A stretch of 44,076 bases of DNA from Oceanobacillus sojae (GCF_007991515.1 NZ_BJYM01000028.1:1-44076); one strand, 5' to 3'. Numbered from the stretch's first letter, positions 17,595 to 26,894 are shown. Program-made: numbers and translations. Notes: a model not told the origin generated them from the letters alone.

Positions 17595-18786
17595 AGAACT
17601 TGCGATTACAGCATATTTATTTGCTTTTCGCATCCTCTTCGAAATAGGTAAATGGTTTCCCCAAAAGAACAAAACGGTCGCCGTCGCTTCTTTTGGGGAT
17701 AATATTTCCTTCACTATCTCTTCACTGCGAAATTTGTCGAACGAAGAGATTTATATTTTAAAAGATTCTTGCTGTCAATATGATTTTGGCAATTTGGAAG
17801 CAAAGGTTATTCCATTTACGCTGAAGCATCCCATTCATTTCTTGAAGTCAATCTATCATTTAGCAACAGCAAAAACGATTCTGCTAGATACGTATCAAGG
17901 ATTTTTAGCATCAACAAATTTCCGGAGCGGAACTACTTGTATTCAGCTATGGCATGCAGCCGGTGCTTTAAAGCGATTTGGTTTAGAGGATCCAACTAAC
18001 GAATTACGCAGTAATCGGGCGATGAACCGTTTTAAAAAAGTATATTCTCATTTTGATTACTCTGTAGTTGGTTCCGAGAAAATGGCAGATTCATTTATGC
18101 AGAGCTTTGGTGTATCAGACCAGCAAATTATTCGGACTGGAATTCCACGCTCTGATTTATTATTTAATCAAAAACGTCGTGATCAAGTTTACAACGATAT
18201 AAAGAAACAGTTTCCTAGTATCAGAGATCGCAAAATTATTCTCTATACACCGACGTTTCGCAACAATTCCTTAAAAAGCTATGATTTAGAGCTTGATTTG
18301 CATCGTATGAATCAGGAGCTTTCCGATGATTATGTGCTATTTATCAAGCTGCACCCAGCTGTGTCTGCATCATTTAATTATGAACTGTATGAAGACTTTA
18401 TTTATGACGTATCCGATTATAAAAATACAAATGAGCTACTGCTTATCACTGATTTATTGATTAGTGACTATTCTTCTATTCCATTTGAATATGCAATTTT
18501 GGAAAGACCGATGATTTTCTTCGCATATGATTTAGAGGAATATAAAATTGAAAGTGGCTTAATTCAGGATTATGAACAGGAAGTTCCTGGGCCGGTTGTC
18601 AGTTCGACCTATGAGATTATTCAGGTAATTCAAGAAAACACTTTTGATTATGAAAAAATCCGTCGCTTTAACCAAGCTTATAATGAATATTCACAAGGTC
18701 ATTCAAGCAATGATTTAGCGATGTATCTTACAGGGGCGGAAGAAAAAGAGTTTACAAACAAGAATACACCTGTTAAATTAAACTAG
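17587..18786 (+). CDS. tagB: CDP-glycerol:lipid-linked disaccharide glycerophosphotransferase (TagB-like)
   Basis: TagB adds the first glycerol phosphate to the ManNAc-GlcNAc-undecaprenyl linkage unit. The 399-residue protein has IQLWHAAGALKRFG (His 123), which matches the TagB-type WHAAGA form rather than the QHG of the TagF-like proteins, then FIKLHPAVS, SDYSSIPFEYAI, and MIFFAYDLEEYKIESG. The basic N-terminus and short hydrophobic start fit peripheral membrane association. It overlaps tagD by 8 bases. A hairpin with little T-run follows. The linkage-unit mannosaminyltransferase gene tagA is not in the window. Confidence 0.85.
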   Translation: MVRELAITAYLFAFRILFEIGKWFPQKNKTVAVASFGDNISFTISSLRNLSNEEIYILKDSCCQYDFGNLEAKVIPFTLKHPIHFLKSIYHLATAKTILLDTYQGFLASTNFRSGTTCIQLWHAAGALKRFGLEDPTNELRSNRAMNRFKKVYSHFDYSVVGSEKMADSFMQSFGVSDQQIIRTGIPRSDLLFNQKRRDQVYNDIKKQFPSIRDRKIILYTPTFRNNSLKSYDLELDLHRMNQELSDDYVLFIKLHPAVSASFNYELYEDFIYDVSDYKNTNELLLITDLLISDYSSIPFEYAILERPMIFFAYDLEEYKIESGLIQDYEQEVPGPVVSSTYEIIQVIQENTFDYEKIRRFNQAYNEYSQGHSSNDLAMYLTGAEEKEFTNKNTPVKLN

Positions 18787-18800
18787 TGAATTTTATACTA

Positions 18801-18826
18801 TAAGCCTCTAAATTTTAGAGGCTTAT
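18801..18826 (+). terminator. Hairpin after tagB
   Basis: TAAGCCTCTAAA pairs with TTTAGAGGCTTA around two bases, just past the tagB stop. The following bases lack a proper T-run, so termination may be partial and read-through into the acyltransferase gene is possible. Confidence 0.5.
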
Positions 18827-18891
18827 ACATATGTTCCTGACTATTTAATTTCTATCAATCAACTATACTTACAGTAAAGAAGGTACACTAA

Positions 18892-19980
18892 GTGATTACA
18901 TATTATGAGGATATTCCATTTATCCGATCCATTGCATGCATTATGGTTGTTCTTGTTCACACAAGCGCTATAGCACACAGTGATTCATATTTTTCGCCAG
19001 AATGGGCAATGTATGTAAATCAATTAAGCAGGCTGGGCACACCTATTTTTGCAGTTATCTCTGCTTTTTTACTTTTTCATTCCATAAAGAATAAAAATTT
19101 TGATTTCAAAAGATTCCTAAAATCAAGAACAACGAAAATTATTTCCCCTTTTTTATTATGGTCAGCAATTTACTTGATTATAAAAAGTTTATACGGAGAG
19201 GATATGTTTTCTTCTACGACTCAAGTTGAAAATTATATATTTTTAGGAACAGCTCATTATCATTTATACTTCATTATAACAGTAATCCAATTCTATATTA
19301 TTTTTCCTGTTTTACAATTATTTCGAAATAAAATTGCAATTTTATTTCTTTTTATAATAAGTATAGCTATTAATTATTGGTGGTATCAAACAGGCCATAT
19401 TTCTATAGGACTCGACACCCCCTTGATAGAACGAATCATAAATCATCGTTCTTTCATATTGAATTGGATAGCATATTTTATGTTTGGTGCTGTCTTATTA
19501 TATTACTATCAAGAAATTGTAAACTTTACCTATCGTTTTAGATATATAATATTTGTTGTCTTTGGTATCGTACTCTTTTTTTTAGTGAATGAAGTTCAAC
19601 CTGGTCAAGTATTCACTTCTTCCAGAGAAGAAAATTTAATATATATTCCATTTTTCATTATCTTTTTATTTAGCTTGTTTAATTACGTAAAAAGAATTCC
19701 TGCTTTGCAAAATTCCTTAGCTTTAATAGGAAATTATTCAATGGGAGTCTATTTAATACATCCCCTGGTTGTTTACATTATTAGAAAATCTTCTTTTATA
19801 GATTTATTTACCGAGGATAAACTATGGCTTTTATTTATACTGGTGCTATCATTATCATTAATTATTGTTCGCTTAATTATTACATTGCCTTTTGCTAATT
19901 TTATTATCCCAGTCGGTAAGAAAAAAGATAAAACTAGATTAAAACGCTCTGCTATCAAGAATATAAACGGCGCCACTTGA
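18892..19980 (+). CDS. Acyltransferase family 3 (OafA/YrhL-like) integral membrane protein
   Basis: The 362-residue protein has about ten hydrophobic segments and the opening of the acyltransferase-3 family (PF01757): FIRSIACIMVVLVHTSAI with the conserved His in the first membrane span, then the RLGTPIFAVISAFLLF segment. Such proteins move acyl (often acetyl) groups across the membrane onto surface sugars or polymers. The start is GTG 18892, with AGAAGG 8 bases upstream. It lies about 105 bases after tagB and ends before a strong terminator, so wall polymer modification is a reasonable but unproven role. Confidence 0.75.
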   Translation: MITYYEDIPFIRSIACIMVVLVHTSAIAHSDSYFSPEWAMYVNQLSRLGTPIFAVISAFLLFHSIKNKNFDFKRFLKSRTTKIISPFLLWSAIYLIIKSLYGEDMFSSTTQVENYIFLGTAHYHLYFIITVIQFYIIFPVLQLFRNKIAILFLFIISIAINYWWYQTGHISIGLDTPLIERIINHRSFILNWIAYFMFGAVLLYYYQEIVNFTYRFRYIIFVVFGIVLFFLVNEVQPGQVFTSSREENLIYIPFFIIFLFSLFNYVKRIPALQNSLALIGNYSMGVYLIHPLVVYIIRKSSFIDLFTEDKLWLLFILVLSLSLIIVRLIITLPFANFIIPVGKKKDKTRLKRSAIKNINGAT

Positions 19981-20029
19981 TTTGAATAAAATAATTAAGA
20001 ATTAATTATTTCATTCGATATTCCCTTAT

Positions 20030-20075
20030 CAATTGCTATACTTGCTTTGAAAAGCAAGTATAGCAATTGTTTTTT
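20030..20075 (+). terminator. Strong intrinsic terminator
   Basis: Perfect 19-base arms (20030-20048 and 20051-20069) around a two-base core, followed directly by a T-run. It closes the tagD-tagB-acyltransferase stretch. Confidence 0.9.
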
Positions 20076-20346
20076 ACTCAAGTATTCATGCAACAACTTT
20101 TATTTATTCTCCATCTAATCAAACGTATCCATTAACTTAAATACTCCTTCTTGCAACATCTATACTCTCCTTCCATTACTTTTTTCTATTTATAACATTT
20201 TATTGAAAGTCCTATGTACACTCTAACTTTTCCAATATCCCTCTTCTAAAATCCACAATTCTGGATAGACTAACATCAAAGCATATTTATATAAGCATGA
20301 TTAAAGAAATTCCCTTCCCCCAATCGCTTAAAAAGGAGCTTTGCCG
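20076..20346. other. AT-rich gap before the csa operon
   Basis: About 270 bases hold no recognisable gene. The operon promoter must lie here, but I see no convincing pair of boxes. AAAAGGAGC at 20331-20339 is the ribosome binding site of the next gene. Confidence 0.4.
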
Positions 20347-21864
20347 ATGCATCCACTATTCAAAGGAGCTTTATTTCTTACGGTTGCCTCCGCACTGTCA
20401 AAATTGATTGGCAGCCTGTTCCGTATTCCTATGCAAAATATTGCGGGGGATGAATTACTTGGTATCTTTAGTATCGTTTATCCAATCTATATGCTGACGT
20501 TAACACTGTCTGTCGCAGGAATTCCAATTGCTGTTTCTAAATTGATTTCTGAGAAGCGGATGTATGGCGACAATGCATCTATTACTTCTTTATTTCATTC
20601 TGCCCGTCTGCTGGCTGTTCTATTTGGTATCAGCTGCTTTTTGGCTATCTGGCTGTTTGCTTCTCCTTTATCTTCTCTTTTAGGGGGTGAACAGACACGT
20701 TTTGCTTTAGTTATGGTCTCTGCTACTTTGATTATTGCACCTTATATGGCTGTATACCGAGGTTATTTTCAAGGGTTTGAAATGATGCATCAAACAGCTA
20801 TCTCACAAATTATCGAGCAAATATTCCGTGTAGGAATCATGCTTTTGGTTGTCTATATTCTTGTAGGGCTTGATTTCAGCTATCCGGAGATTGCCGGCTG
20901 GATGATGATTGGTTCTTTTCTAGGAGCAGGTATTTCCCTGATTTACTTATTATTTGCTTATCGAAAGCAGCCCCCGTCTGCTTCGGCTCATAGAACGGCA
21001 AACTGGGCACAATTAAAAGCAGATAGTACTTCTCTTTTAAGTCTGGCTATTCCAATTGCATTTGGTTCGCTTAGTTTCTCTCTGATACCTGTGGTTGATT
21101 CCTTAACCATCCCATATGGGTTACAGCACTTTGGTATCGCTGCAGAAAATGTACCGTATGCATTTGGAGTGTACAGCCGCGGTATTATCTTTGTCCAGGT
21201 TATTACGATGATTGCAGCTTCTCTTGTTACACCGCTTATTCCCCACCTTTCCCGTATGCGGGCAGCTGGAGATTTATTTACGGTGCAACAAACCGTTTCT
21301 AAAATCATGTTTATTGTGCAATTAACCACCTGGCCCGTTGTTATTTTTTCCGCTTTGCTTATTACGCCGCTGAATATTACATTATTCACCAATACAAGTG
21401 GCAATTCCATTATTGTTGTCCTTATTATCAGTGGCGGATTTTTAGCGCTGGCAATGCTTAGTACAGCTGTTTTGCAGGCACTTGGTTATGAAAAACAGGC
21501 AGCCGGGTTCGTTTGTATAGCCATCGTCAGTAAGGTGATTGGTAACCTGATATTTCTGCCTATATATGGTTTAATGGCTGCTGCCAGTATGACGTTATTT
21601 AGCTATGGTATATTAGTCATTTTCAATTTCTTTTTATTGAAGCATCATCTGAATGTGCCTTTATTTCCAGTTTCTTTACGCATTGTATTGGTTGTTTCTC
21701 TCTGTTTAGGCCTTATCCTTCGCTTTCCAGTGTCCATGTGGGAAGTTGGTGTAAATAGCCGGATAGAAGCGTTCCTTTATTCCCTGGCTGTCGGGATATT
21801 TTTAATTATTATCATTATTGCTTTTTTGTTTTTCTGGCGAAAGTCCGGCAAACAAAGCAAGTAG
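20347..21864 (+). CDS. Oligosaccharide flippase family protein (MATE/MurJ/SpoVB-like; CsaA-type)
   Basis: This 505-residue protein has some 14 hydrophobic spans and the MOP-superfamily polysaccharide exporter pattern: FLTVASALSKLIGSLFRIPM at the start, GIPIAVSKLIS, and a mid-protein repeat of the same fold (AMLSTAVLQALGYEKQAAG). Members flip lipid-linked sugars across the membrane. I use ATG 20347 because AGGAG lies 8 bases before it; the in-frame TTG at 20341 would be only 2 bases from it. It is followed after 20 bases by a DUF5693 gene and then csaB, so it probably moves the secondary wall polymer precursor that CsaB pyruvylates, as proposed for CsaA in Bacillus anthracis. Confidence 0.8.
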   Translation: MHPLFKGALFLTVASALSKLIGSLFRIPMQNIAGDELLGIFSIVYPIYMLTLTLSVAGIPIAVSKLISEKRMYGDNASITSLFHSARLLAVLFGISCFLAIWLFASPLSSLLGGEQTRFALVMVSATLIIAPYMAVYRGYFQGFEMMHQTAISQIIEQIFRVGIMLLVVYILVGLDFSYPEIAGWMMIGSFLGAGISLIYLLFAYRKQPPSASAHRTANWAQLKADSTSLLSLAIPIAFGSLSFSLIPVVDSLTIPYGLQHFGIAAENVPYAFGVYSRGIIFVQVITMIAASLVTPLIPHLSRMRAAGDLFTVQQTVSKIMFIVQLTTWPVVIFSALLITPLNITLFTNTSGNSIIVVLIISGGFLALAMLSTAVLQALGYEKQAAGFVCIAIVSKVIGNLIFLPIYGLMAAASMTLFSYGILVIFNFFLLKHHLNVPLFPVSLRIVLVVSLCLGLILRFPVSMWEVGVNSRIEAFLYSLAVGIFLIIIIIAFLFFWRKSGKQSK

Positions 21865-21884
21865 CAAGAAGGAGTTTATATTTC

Positions 21885-23738
21885 ATGAAAAAGCCATTTT
21901 ATATTTTTAGTCTGGTTGTGCTTTTACTTATTATCAGTTTGCCGGGGATTTTCAATCGGGCTGAAGTGGAGTCTGCCAACCGCATTTATGAGATTATGGT
22001 GCCATTTAAAAATTTACGAGCAATTGCTAAAGCAGAAAATCGCTCAGATTATGAAGTACTTCAAGAATTCAAAGCAGCCGGGCTTGAAAAAGTACAACTG
22101 GATTATTTAACCCTGGCACGGATGGAAGAGAATCAGCTGGTAAGTATTTATTCCGATGCAGAGCTTACAGAGGCATTACGCTTTTCTCCAGAATATAAGG
22201 ATAGCTATGTAGAAAAAGGCATCTATGTAACAATCCCCCGCCAGTCTTCCTATGAGAGTCTTTTGGCACAGCATTTTTATTTGGATTATCGAATTATTGG
22301 AGGGGAAAGATTTTATTATTTCACCAATCCTGGCGTTCTGGAAGAAAACATCGGCTATGATGCCTATTATATTCAAATGCTGCATAAGGCAGCTATGGAC
22401 TATGTATTTAACGTGCCTAATCAAAATAGTTCTGAATCAAGTACACTTTTACATAACTATAAGCACCCTTCCCTTCAAGGTGTTTTATTCTCATCAGGGG
22501 AAGTTACCGGCTTTCCTTTCGAGGAAAACATTCAAGTTATTCGTGATGCTCTGCAAAAGAATGACCTTCCTTTTTATCAGCAGGAATTTTCTGCTCTCGC
22601 TGGATTGCCCAGCTTAGCAAAAGAAACAAACTATCAATTTATTCGGCAGCATATGATTGCGCTTGGTGAAAAATCGTTGGAAGAAAGTGTGCAGCAGGCT
22701 GTCCGTGCAATCAAGGAAAGAAATATCCGTTCGATTCTTGTTACTGTTAATCCTGAAAAAGCAACGGACGGAATTACTTTTATAGAGACACTCCAACAGC
22801 AAATGCCTGCTCATTTTATCCATGGGGACGCCCGGCCTTTTCAGACGGTTGATTCGGCAAATTGGATTCAGCCCTTGCTTCTTTTTGCAGGTGTTCTTTT
22901 TAGTTATAGTTTGTTAAGCTTACTTCCTTTTAAAATAATTCGAATAGCTGTGGTTTCCCTATTGTTTATTACAGGTGCTGCCTGGCTGATAACGGATTAT
23001 TTACTCCTTTTAAAGCTATTTGCATGGCTCATTGCTGTATTAACTGCTGTCTGCGCTGTACTAATCAGTGCAAATTCAAGAGCAAACCTGTGGAAGTCTG
23101 CTGAAAAAGGAGCAACGGTTTGGCTTTCTTTTTTGCAGGCATTAGGAATAACGGTGATTGGCATTCTGCTGATTATCGGGCTGTTAAATGGTAATGAATT
23201 TATTTCTGGAGTAGAGCTTTTCCGGGGGATCAAGCTATTGCATATTATCCCGCCTTTCTTAGTAATCCTTGCTTTATTCGGGTATTACCTGACAAAACAA
23301 AATCGGCATTCTTTGCTAAATATTTTTAATCAGGAAGTTCGTGTCTGGCATGTTATTGCATCTGGCGGTCTCCTGCTTATCTTTGCTTATTATATTATCC
23401 GGACAGGTAATAGCAGCCTCGTAAGTCCTTTGGAAATTACCATTCGTCATACCTTAGAAGAAATATTATATGTTCGTCCACGTACGAAAGAATTCTTGAT
23501 TGGTTACCCGGCAATGATTGTCGGTCTCTACTTTTTACCGAAGAAGCCAATTATCGGGAGATTTCTATTAGTCATCGGTTCCATTGGGTTCTTATCGATG
23601 ATTAATACATTTACCCATCTCCATTCCCCGCTTTTTGTCTCTCTATTGCGGTCTGTTTATGGAATCGGGTTTGGAGTTATTCTAGGATACTTCCTTCTGT
23701 TCCTTGTAGTATGGGGACGCAAATACTGGGCAAAATAA
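21885..23738 (+). CDS. DUF5693 family membrane protein
   Basis: This 617-residue protein begins with a signal-anchor (residues 1-20), has an extracytoplasmic region of about 300 residues, then roughly eight membrane spans from about residue 325 (NWIQPLLLFAGVLFSYSLLS onward) and ends VVWGRKYW. It fits the DUF5693 family, which is usually found beside csaB. The biochemical role is unknown. GAAGGAG lies 10 bases before the ATG. Sandwiched between a flippase and CsaB, it probably takes part in assembly or pyruvylation of the polymer at the membrane. Confidence 0.75.
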   Translation: MKKPFYIFSLVVLLLIISLPGIFNRAEVESANRIYEIMVPFKNLRAIAKAENRSDYEVLQEFKAAGLEKVQLDYLTLARMEENQLVSIYSDAELTEALRFSPEYKDSYVEKGIYVTIPRQSSYESLLAQHFYLDYRIIGGERFYYFTNPGVLEENIGYDAYYIQMLHKAAMDYVFNVPNQNSSESSTLLHNYKHPSLQGVLFSSGEVTGFPFEENIQVIRDALQKNDLPFYQQEFSALAGLPSLAKETNYQFIRQHMIALGEKSLEESVQQAVRAIKERNIRSILVTVNPEKATDGITFIETLQQQMPAHFIHGDARPFQTVDSANWIQPLLLFAGVLFSYSLLSLLPFKIIRIAVVSLLFITGAAWLITDYLLLLKLFAWLIAVLTAVCAVLISANSRANLWKSAEKGATVWLSFLQALGITVIGILLIIGLLNGNEFISGVELFRGIKLLHIIPPFLVILALFGYYLTKQNRHSLLNIFNQEVRVWHVIASGGLLLIFAYYIIRTGNSSLVSPLEITIRHTLEEILYVRPRTKEFLIGYPAMIVGLYFLPKKPIIGRFLLVIGSIGFLSMINTFTHLHSPLFVSLLRSVYGIGFGVILGYFLLFLVVWGRKYWAK

Positions 23739-23790
23739 GTAAATAAAAGGTTATTTATAAACACTGAAATTCTAAAAGGAGAATGTAGCG

Positions 23791-24855
23791 ATGCATGTTA
23801 TTTTATCTGGCTATTATGGTTTTGATAATGCCGGTGATGAAGCAATCTTACATAGTATTATTGCAGCCTTGCGCAGGGAGAATCCAGGTCTTGAAATCAC
23901 CGTTTTATCGAACCATCCTCATCAAACTGAAAAAGCATTCCAGGTTAAAAGTGTAAACCGGCATCGCTTCGCTGAAATTAATCAGGTCATGCGGAAGGCA
24001 GATGGGTTAATCAGCGGTGGCGGTTCCTTATTTCAGGATGTTACCAGCAGCCGGTCGCTTTTATATTATGCCGGTGTTATTCAGCTTGCCCGGTTCCATA
24101 AAATCCCTGTATGTATCTATGCCCAGGGCATTGGCCCATTACGCCGATTATCCAGCAGACGCCTCGTTTCTTATCTATTTAATCGTTCGCAATATATTTC
24201 TGTCAGAGACAAAGATTCCAAATCACTTTTACAAATCATTGGTGTAAAGGAAGCTATTCAGGTTGTACCAGATCCTGTTCTTGGACTGCAAACCTCTTTT
24301 CCTGAAAAGAAGTCCTCCAATATCATTTGTGTTGCCGTACGCGCCTGGATGGATTATCACGCCTATAAAAAACAGTTAGCTGTCTGTTTAGACCGTCTCT
24401 ATCAGCAAGGGTATACCATAGAATTTCTACCGATGCATGGACAGCAGGATTATGCTGCCTCTCTCGAAATTCAGCAAGCGATGCACGCTCCAAGCAATTT
24501 GATTCCCGTTACTTCTTCTTTCACAGAAAAAATGGCACATATTCACCAGGCAGACGCACTTATTGGGATGCGCCTTCACGCACTTATTTTTGCAGCAATG
24601 GCGATGACGCCTTTTGTCGCTTTGTCTTACGATCCCAAAATTGACGCACTCACAAAGCAATTTGAACAGTCTGTCGTCGGTCATGTTGATAAGCTTAATT
24701 GGACAGCAGAAACTTTATTTAAACAGGTTCTGGAGCTGTTAGATACAAAGGAGAAGCACCCCGCTCTCTGGCAGCAGGTCAAACAATTGCATCAGGAAGC
24801 ACAGGCTACAGCATCAACAGCTTTAAATACGTTTAAAATGCATAAAACAAGCTAG
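23791..24855 (+). CDS. csaB: Polysaccharide pyruvyl transferase CsaB
   Basis: CsaB adds ketal pyruvate to the secondary cell-wall polymer, which creates the binding site for S-layer-homology (SLH) domain proteins. The 354-residue protein starts LSGYYGFDNAGDEAILHSII, the csaB-type opening, and has LISGGGSLFQDVTS, CIYAQGIGPL, the VRDKDS segment, and the C-terminal signature MRLHALIFAAMAMTPFVALSYDPKI. AAAAGGAG precedes the ATG. It is the last gene of a three-gene operon and is followed by a terminator shared with tagO. I predict SLH proteins elsewhere in the genome. Confidence 0.9.
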   Translation: MHVILSGYYGFDNAGDEAILHSIIAALRRENPGLEITVLSNHPHQTEKAFQVKSVNRHRFAEINQVMRKADGLISGGGSLFQDVTSSRSLLYYAGVIQLARFHKIPVCIYAQGIGPLRRLSSRRLVSYLFNRSQYISVRDKDSKSLLQIIGVKEAIQVVPDPVLGLQTSFPEKKSSNIICVAVRAWMDYHAYKKQLAVCLDRLYQQGYTIEFLPMHGQQDYAASLEIQQAMHAPSNLIPVTSSFTEKMAHIHQADALIGMRLHALIFAAMAMTPFVALSYDPKIDALTKQFEQSVVGHVDKLNWTAETLFKQVLELLDTKEKHPALWQQVKQLHQEAQATASTALNTFKMHKTS

Positions 24856-24887
24856 GTAATCGAAACAGTGATCTTCCTTTAAATCAA

Positions 24888-24917
24888 AAAAAGCAGTGAC
24901 CTCAATCACTGCTTTTT
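24888..24917. terminator. Shared convergent terminator of csaB and tagO
   Basis: AAAAAGCAGTGA (24888-24899) and TCACTGCTTTTT (24906-24917) are perfect complements around a 6-base loop, with A and T runs in the arms so that it works both ways. The tagO stop codon lies in the loop (24902-24904), so the terminator overlaps the end of that coding sequence. Confidence 0.85.
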
Positions 24918-26011
24918 CTTGATTTCTTTCTTTTTTTAAACGGTTTAAATATAAATGTCTTGCCCCGGCGGAGCATGGTTACTACCGGCCTTTTGCCTCC
25001 CATAACAAGTCCGGCCAGCTCGGCAAAAATATGTAGAAGAAATATCATAACAGCTGTAAAGAAAAGAGAAATTGTTAAATCAGCTTCTGAGAAGAGAATT
25101 CCGATTATCCCGAATAATGCACTGAACAGATAAATGATGACAACTGTTTTTTGATGGCTGTAGCCGGCATCAATTAACTGGTAGTGAATATGACGGCGAT
25201 CTGCTGTCATAATGCTTTCTTTGTTATACATGCGCCGAATCATTGCAACCAGTGTGTCAAAAATAGGCACTGCCAGGATCACAACTGGAATAATAAAACT
25301 GAAGAAGGTAATGTTTTTAAACAAACCTAAGATTGAAATGATTGCCACAATGTACCCCAGCAAATTCGAACCGGTGTCCCCCATATATATCTTGGCGGGG
25401 TAAAAATTATGATATAAAAAGCCAATATTAGCCCCAATAAAGGTAATACACAAATAAGCAACCAGGACCTGATAATCGACAAGCGCCATTGCGAAGATGC
25501 TGATCAGGGCAATGGTTGTTACCCCTGTCGCCAGGCCGTCTAGTCCATCAATTAAATTAATCGCATTGGTAATTCCGATAATCCAGAAGAAGGTAAGTAC
25601 AGGACCTAAAAAGCCCAGCTCAACGACTCCTAGAAGTGGAATTGTGATACGTTCAATTACCAGGCCTGCATAAATAAGCAGACTTGCAGCAATAACCTGC
25701 CCTGATAATTTAATGATGGGACGTATCGTGTACTTATCATCAAGCGCCCCTGTAATCAGAATGATAATAGAACCAATCAGAATTTCATCCACATAGATAT
25801 GGCTTGGCTGCAAGTAAATCATACCAAACAGAGCACCGATAAAAATGGCTAATCCGCCTAATCTTGGCGTAGCTTTTTGATGTATTTTCCGATGATTCGG
25901 TTTATCCATTACTCCCATTTTTACTGCTAGCTTCTTTACCGGGTACGTAACCAGTAATGCCGTAATTGCAGAAATAAAAAAGGCTATTGTTAAATCCAAA
26001 TAGTTAAACAT
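24902..26011 (-). CDS. tagO: Undecaprenyl-phosphate GlcNAc-1-phosphate transferase
   Basis: TagO starts wall teichoic acid linkage-unit synthesis by moving GlcNAc-1-phosphate from UDP-GlcNAc to undecaprenyl phosphate. The 369-residue protein has about ten membrane spans and the MraY/WecA-family motifs: VMDKPNHRKIHQKATPRLGG, the DDK motif in GALDDKYTIRP, NLIDGLDGLATG, MGDTGSNLLGY and ADRRHIHYQLID. The basic C-terminal tail (KPFKKRKKSRKSSD) is cytoplasmic. It is transcribed alone, with a candidate promoter at 26150-26179. It may also supply the lipid carrier for the polymer modified by CsaB. Confidence 0.92.
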   Translation of the reverse strand: MFNYLDLTIAFFISAITALLVTYPVKKLAVKMGVMDKPNHRKIHQKATPRLGGLAIFIGALFGMIYLQPSHIYVDEILIGSIIILITGALDDKYTIRPIIKLSGQVIAASLLIYAGLVIERITIPLLGVVELGFLGPVLTFFWIIGITNAINLIDGLDGLATGVTTIALISIFAMALVDYQVLVAYLCITFIGANIGFLYHNFYPAKIYMGDTGSNLLGYIVAIISILGLFKNITFFSFIIPVVILAVPIFDTLVAMIRRMYNKESIMTADRRHIHYQLIDAGYSHQKTVVIIYLFSALFGIIGILFSEADLTISLFFTAVMIFLLHIFAELAGLVMGGKRPVVTMLRRGKTFIFKPFKKRKKSRKSSD

Positions 26012-26149
26012 AGTATTCTCCTAGGTATTACAATTCGCTTGTCTTCAGCATCCACTTAGCTGACAGCAGTAAAAGAGAACAGGGTAAGCTCCCTATTCCA
26101 TTTCCACTACCTTTCTTTTTTTTACATTATTTCCGGTCGACTTCTTTAA

Positions 26150-26179
26150 ATTATATAAGACTCTTCCTAGATTGCGCAA
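26150..26179 (-). promoter_or_regulatory. Candidate tagO promoter
   Basis: On the minus strand TTGCGC (26174-26179) and TATAAT (26150-26155) are 18 bases apart. The -35 lies inside a 10-base palindrome, ATTGCGCAAT (26171-26180). The leader to the tagO ATG is about 140 bases. Apart from this, the 26012-26319 gap shows nothing. Confidence 0.5.
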
Positions 26180-26319
26180 TGATTTATCCGATTATTCTTC
26201 AGGAAACTTTCATAGCGGGATTCTGCTCATACAGAAATAGGTAAAGTGCAGCTTTTATTAAGAATAAAGTTATGGTACATTCATTACTAAACAGTTTCTC
26301 TAGAAGGAGGTGCTCCAGC

Positions 26320-26733
26320 ATGTATTTGTATATTTTTGTATTAGCAGCTGCTATTGCTGTAGTGGGAATAATCGGTGTATTCCGTTCCACAGTGGATAAT
26401 ATGCTGACCGAGCCTGAAAAGATTCCGCAGTATATGTCGAGTTTTTTCACGAAGGTTGCTCTCGTAGAATTTTTGCCTATCGTCATGGTTGTGCTTGGCT
26501 TTACTTTTTCGCCGGGGGAACCGCTGGAAATGGCCGACGCATATGTTCCAATTGCAATTATTGCCGTTTTAATTGTTTTTAATATGTTTTATATTTTCTC
26601 CCAGCGGTCGCCTGCAGGTAATGTCGAGCAAGACGTGAAGCAGCGTCTTCAAATGTTGATATTTCTTACGATTGCTTTAGCAAACTCGATACCTTTTATT
26701 GCAATTGTTTTTATACTTTTAACAGTACTTTAA
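26320..26733 (+). CDS. ATP-synthase subunit c-like membrane protein (doubled, one carboxylate missing)
   Basis: The 137-residue protein has four hydrophobic spans. The first half ends VALVEFLPIVMVVLGF with Glu50, very like the VGLVEALPIIGVV proton-site helix of F-type subunit c, and its loop MLTEPEKIPQYM resembles the IARQPE loop. The second half ends LTIALANSIPFIAIVF, the same pattern with Asn122 where the carboxylate should be. This is a two-hairpin (proteolipid-like) arrangement with one proton site lost. The start at ATG 26320 is fixed by AGAAGGAGGTG (26302-26312); the in-frame ATG at 26272 has no ribosome binding site. It is not next to ATP synthase genes. Function is unknown; a regulatory or ion-conducting role would be a guess. 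Confidence 0.65.
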   Translation: MYLYIFVLAAAIAVVGIIGVFRSTVDNMLTEPEKIPQYMSSFFTKVALVEFLPIVMVVLGFTFSPGEPLEMADAYVPIAIIAVLIVFNMFYIFSQRSPAGNVEQDVKQRLQMLIFLTIALANSIPFIAIVFILLTVL

Positions 26734-26762
26734 TCCTGATGTGCTTTACATCAGGATTTTTT
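26732..26762 (+). terminator. Intrinsic terminator after the c-subunit-like gene
   Basis: AATCCTGATGT and ACATCAGGATT flank a 5-base loop and run into a T-tract, starting inside the TAA stop. Confidence 0.88.
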
Positions 26763-26894
26763 CTGTCTGCTCTTTTGCTGTACCTGAAAATCCTCAGCTT
26801 ATCTTAGAAAATTTGGTTTATAGCTTTATTTCGCAGCTTTGATTACTTATAATATAGAATGTTATCGTTCTGATTCGGAAATGGGGGTTATGTT

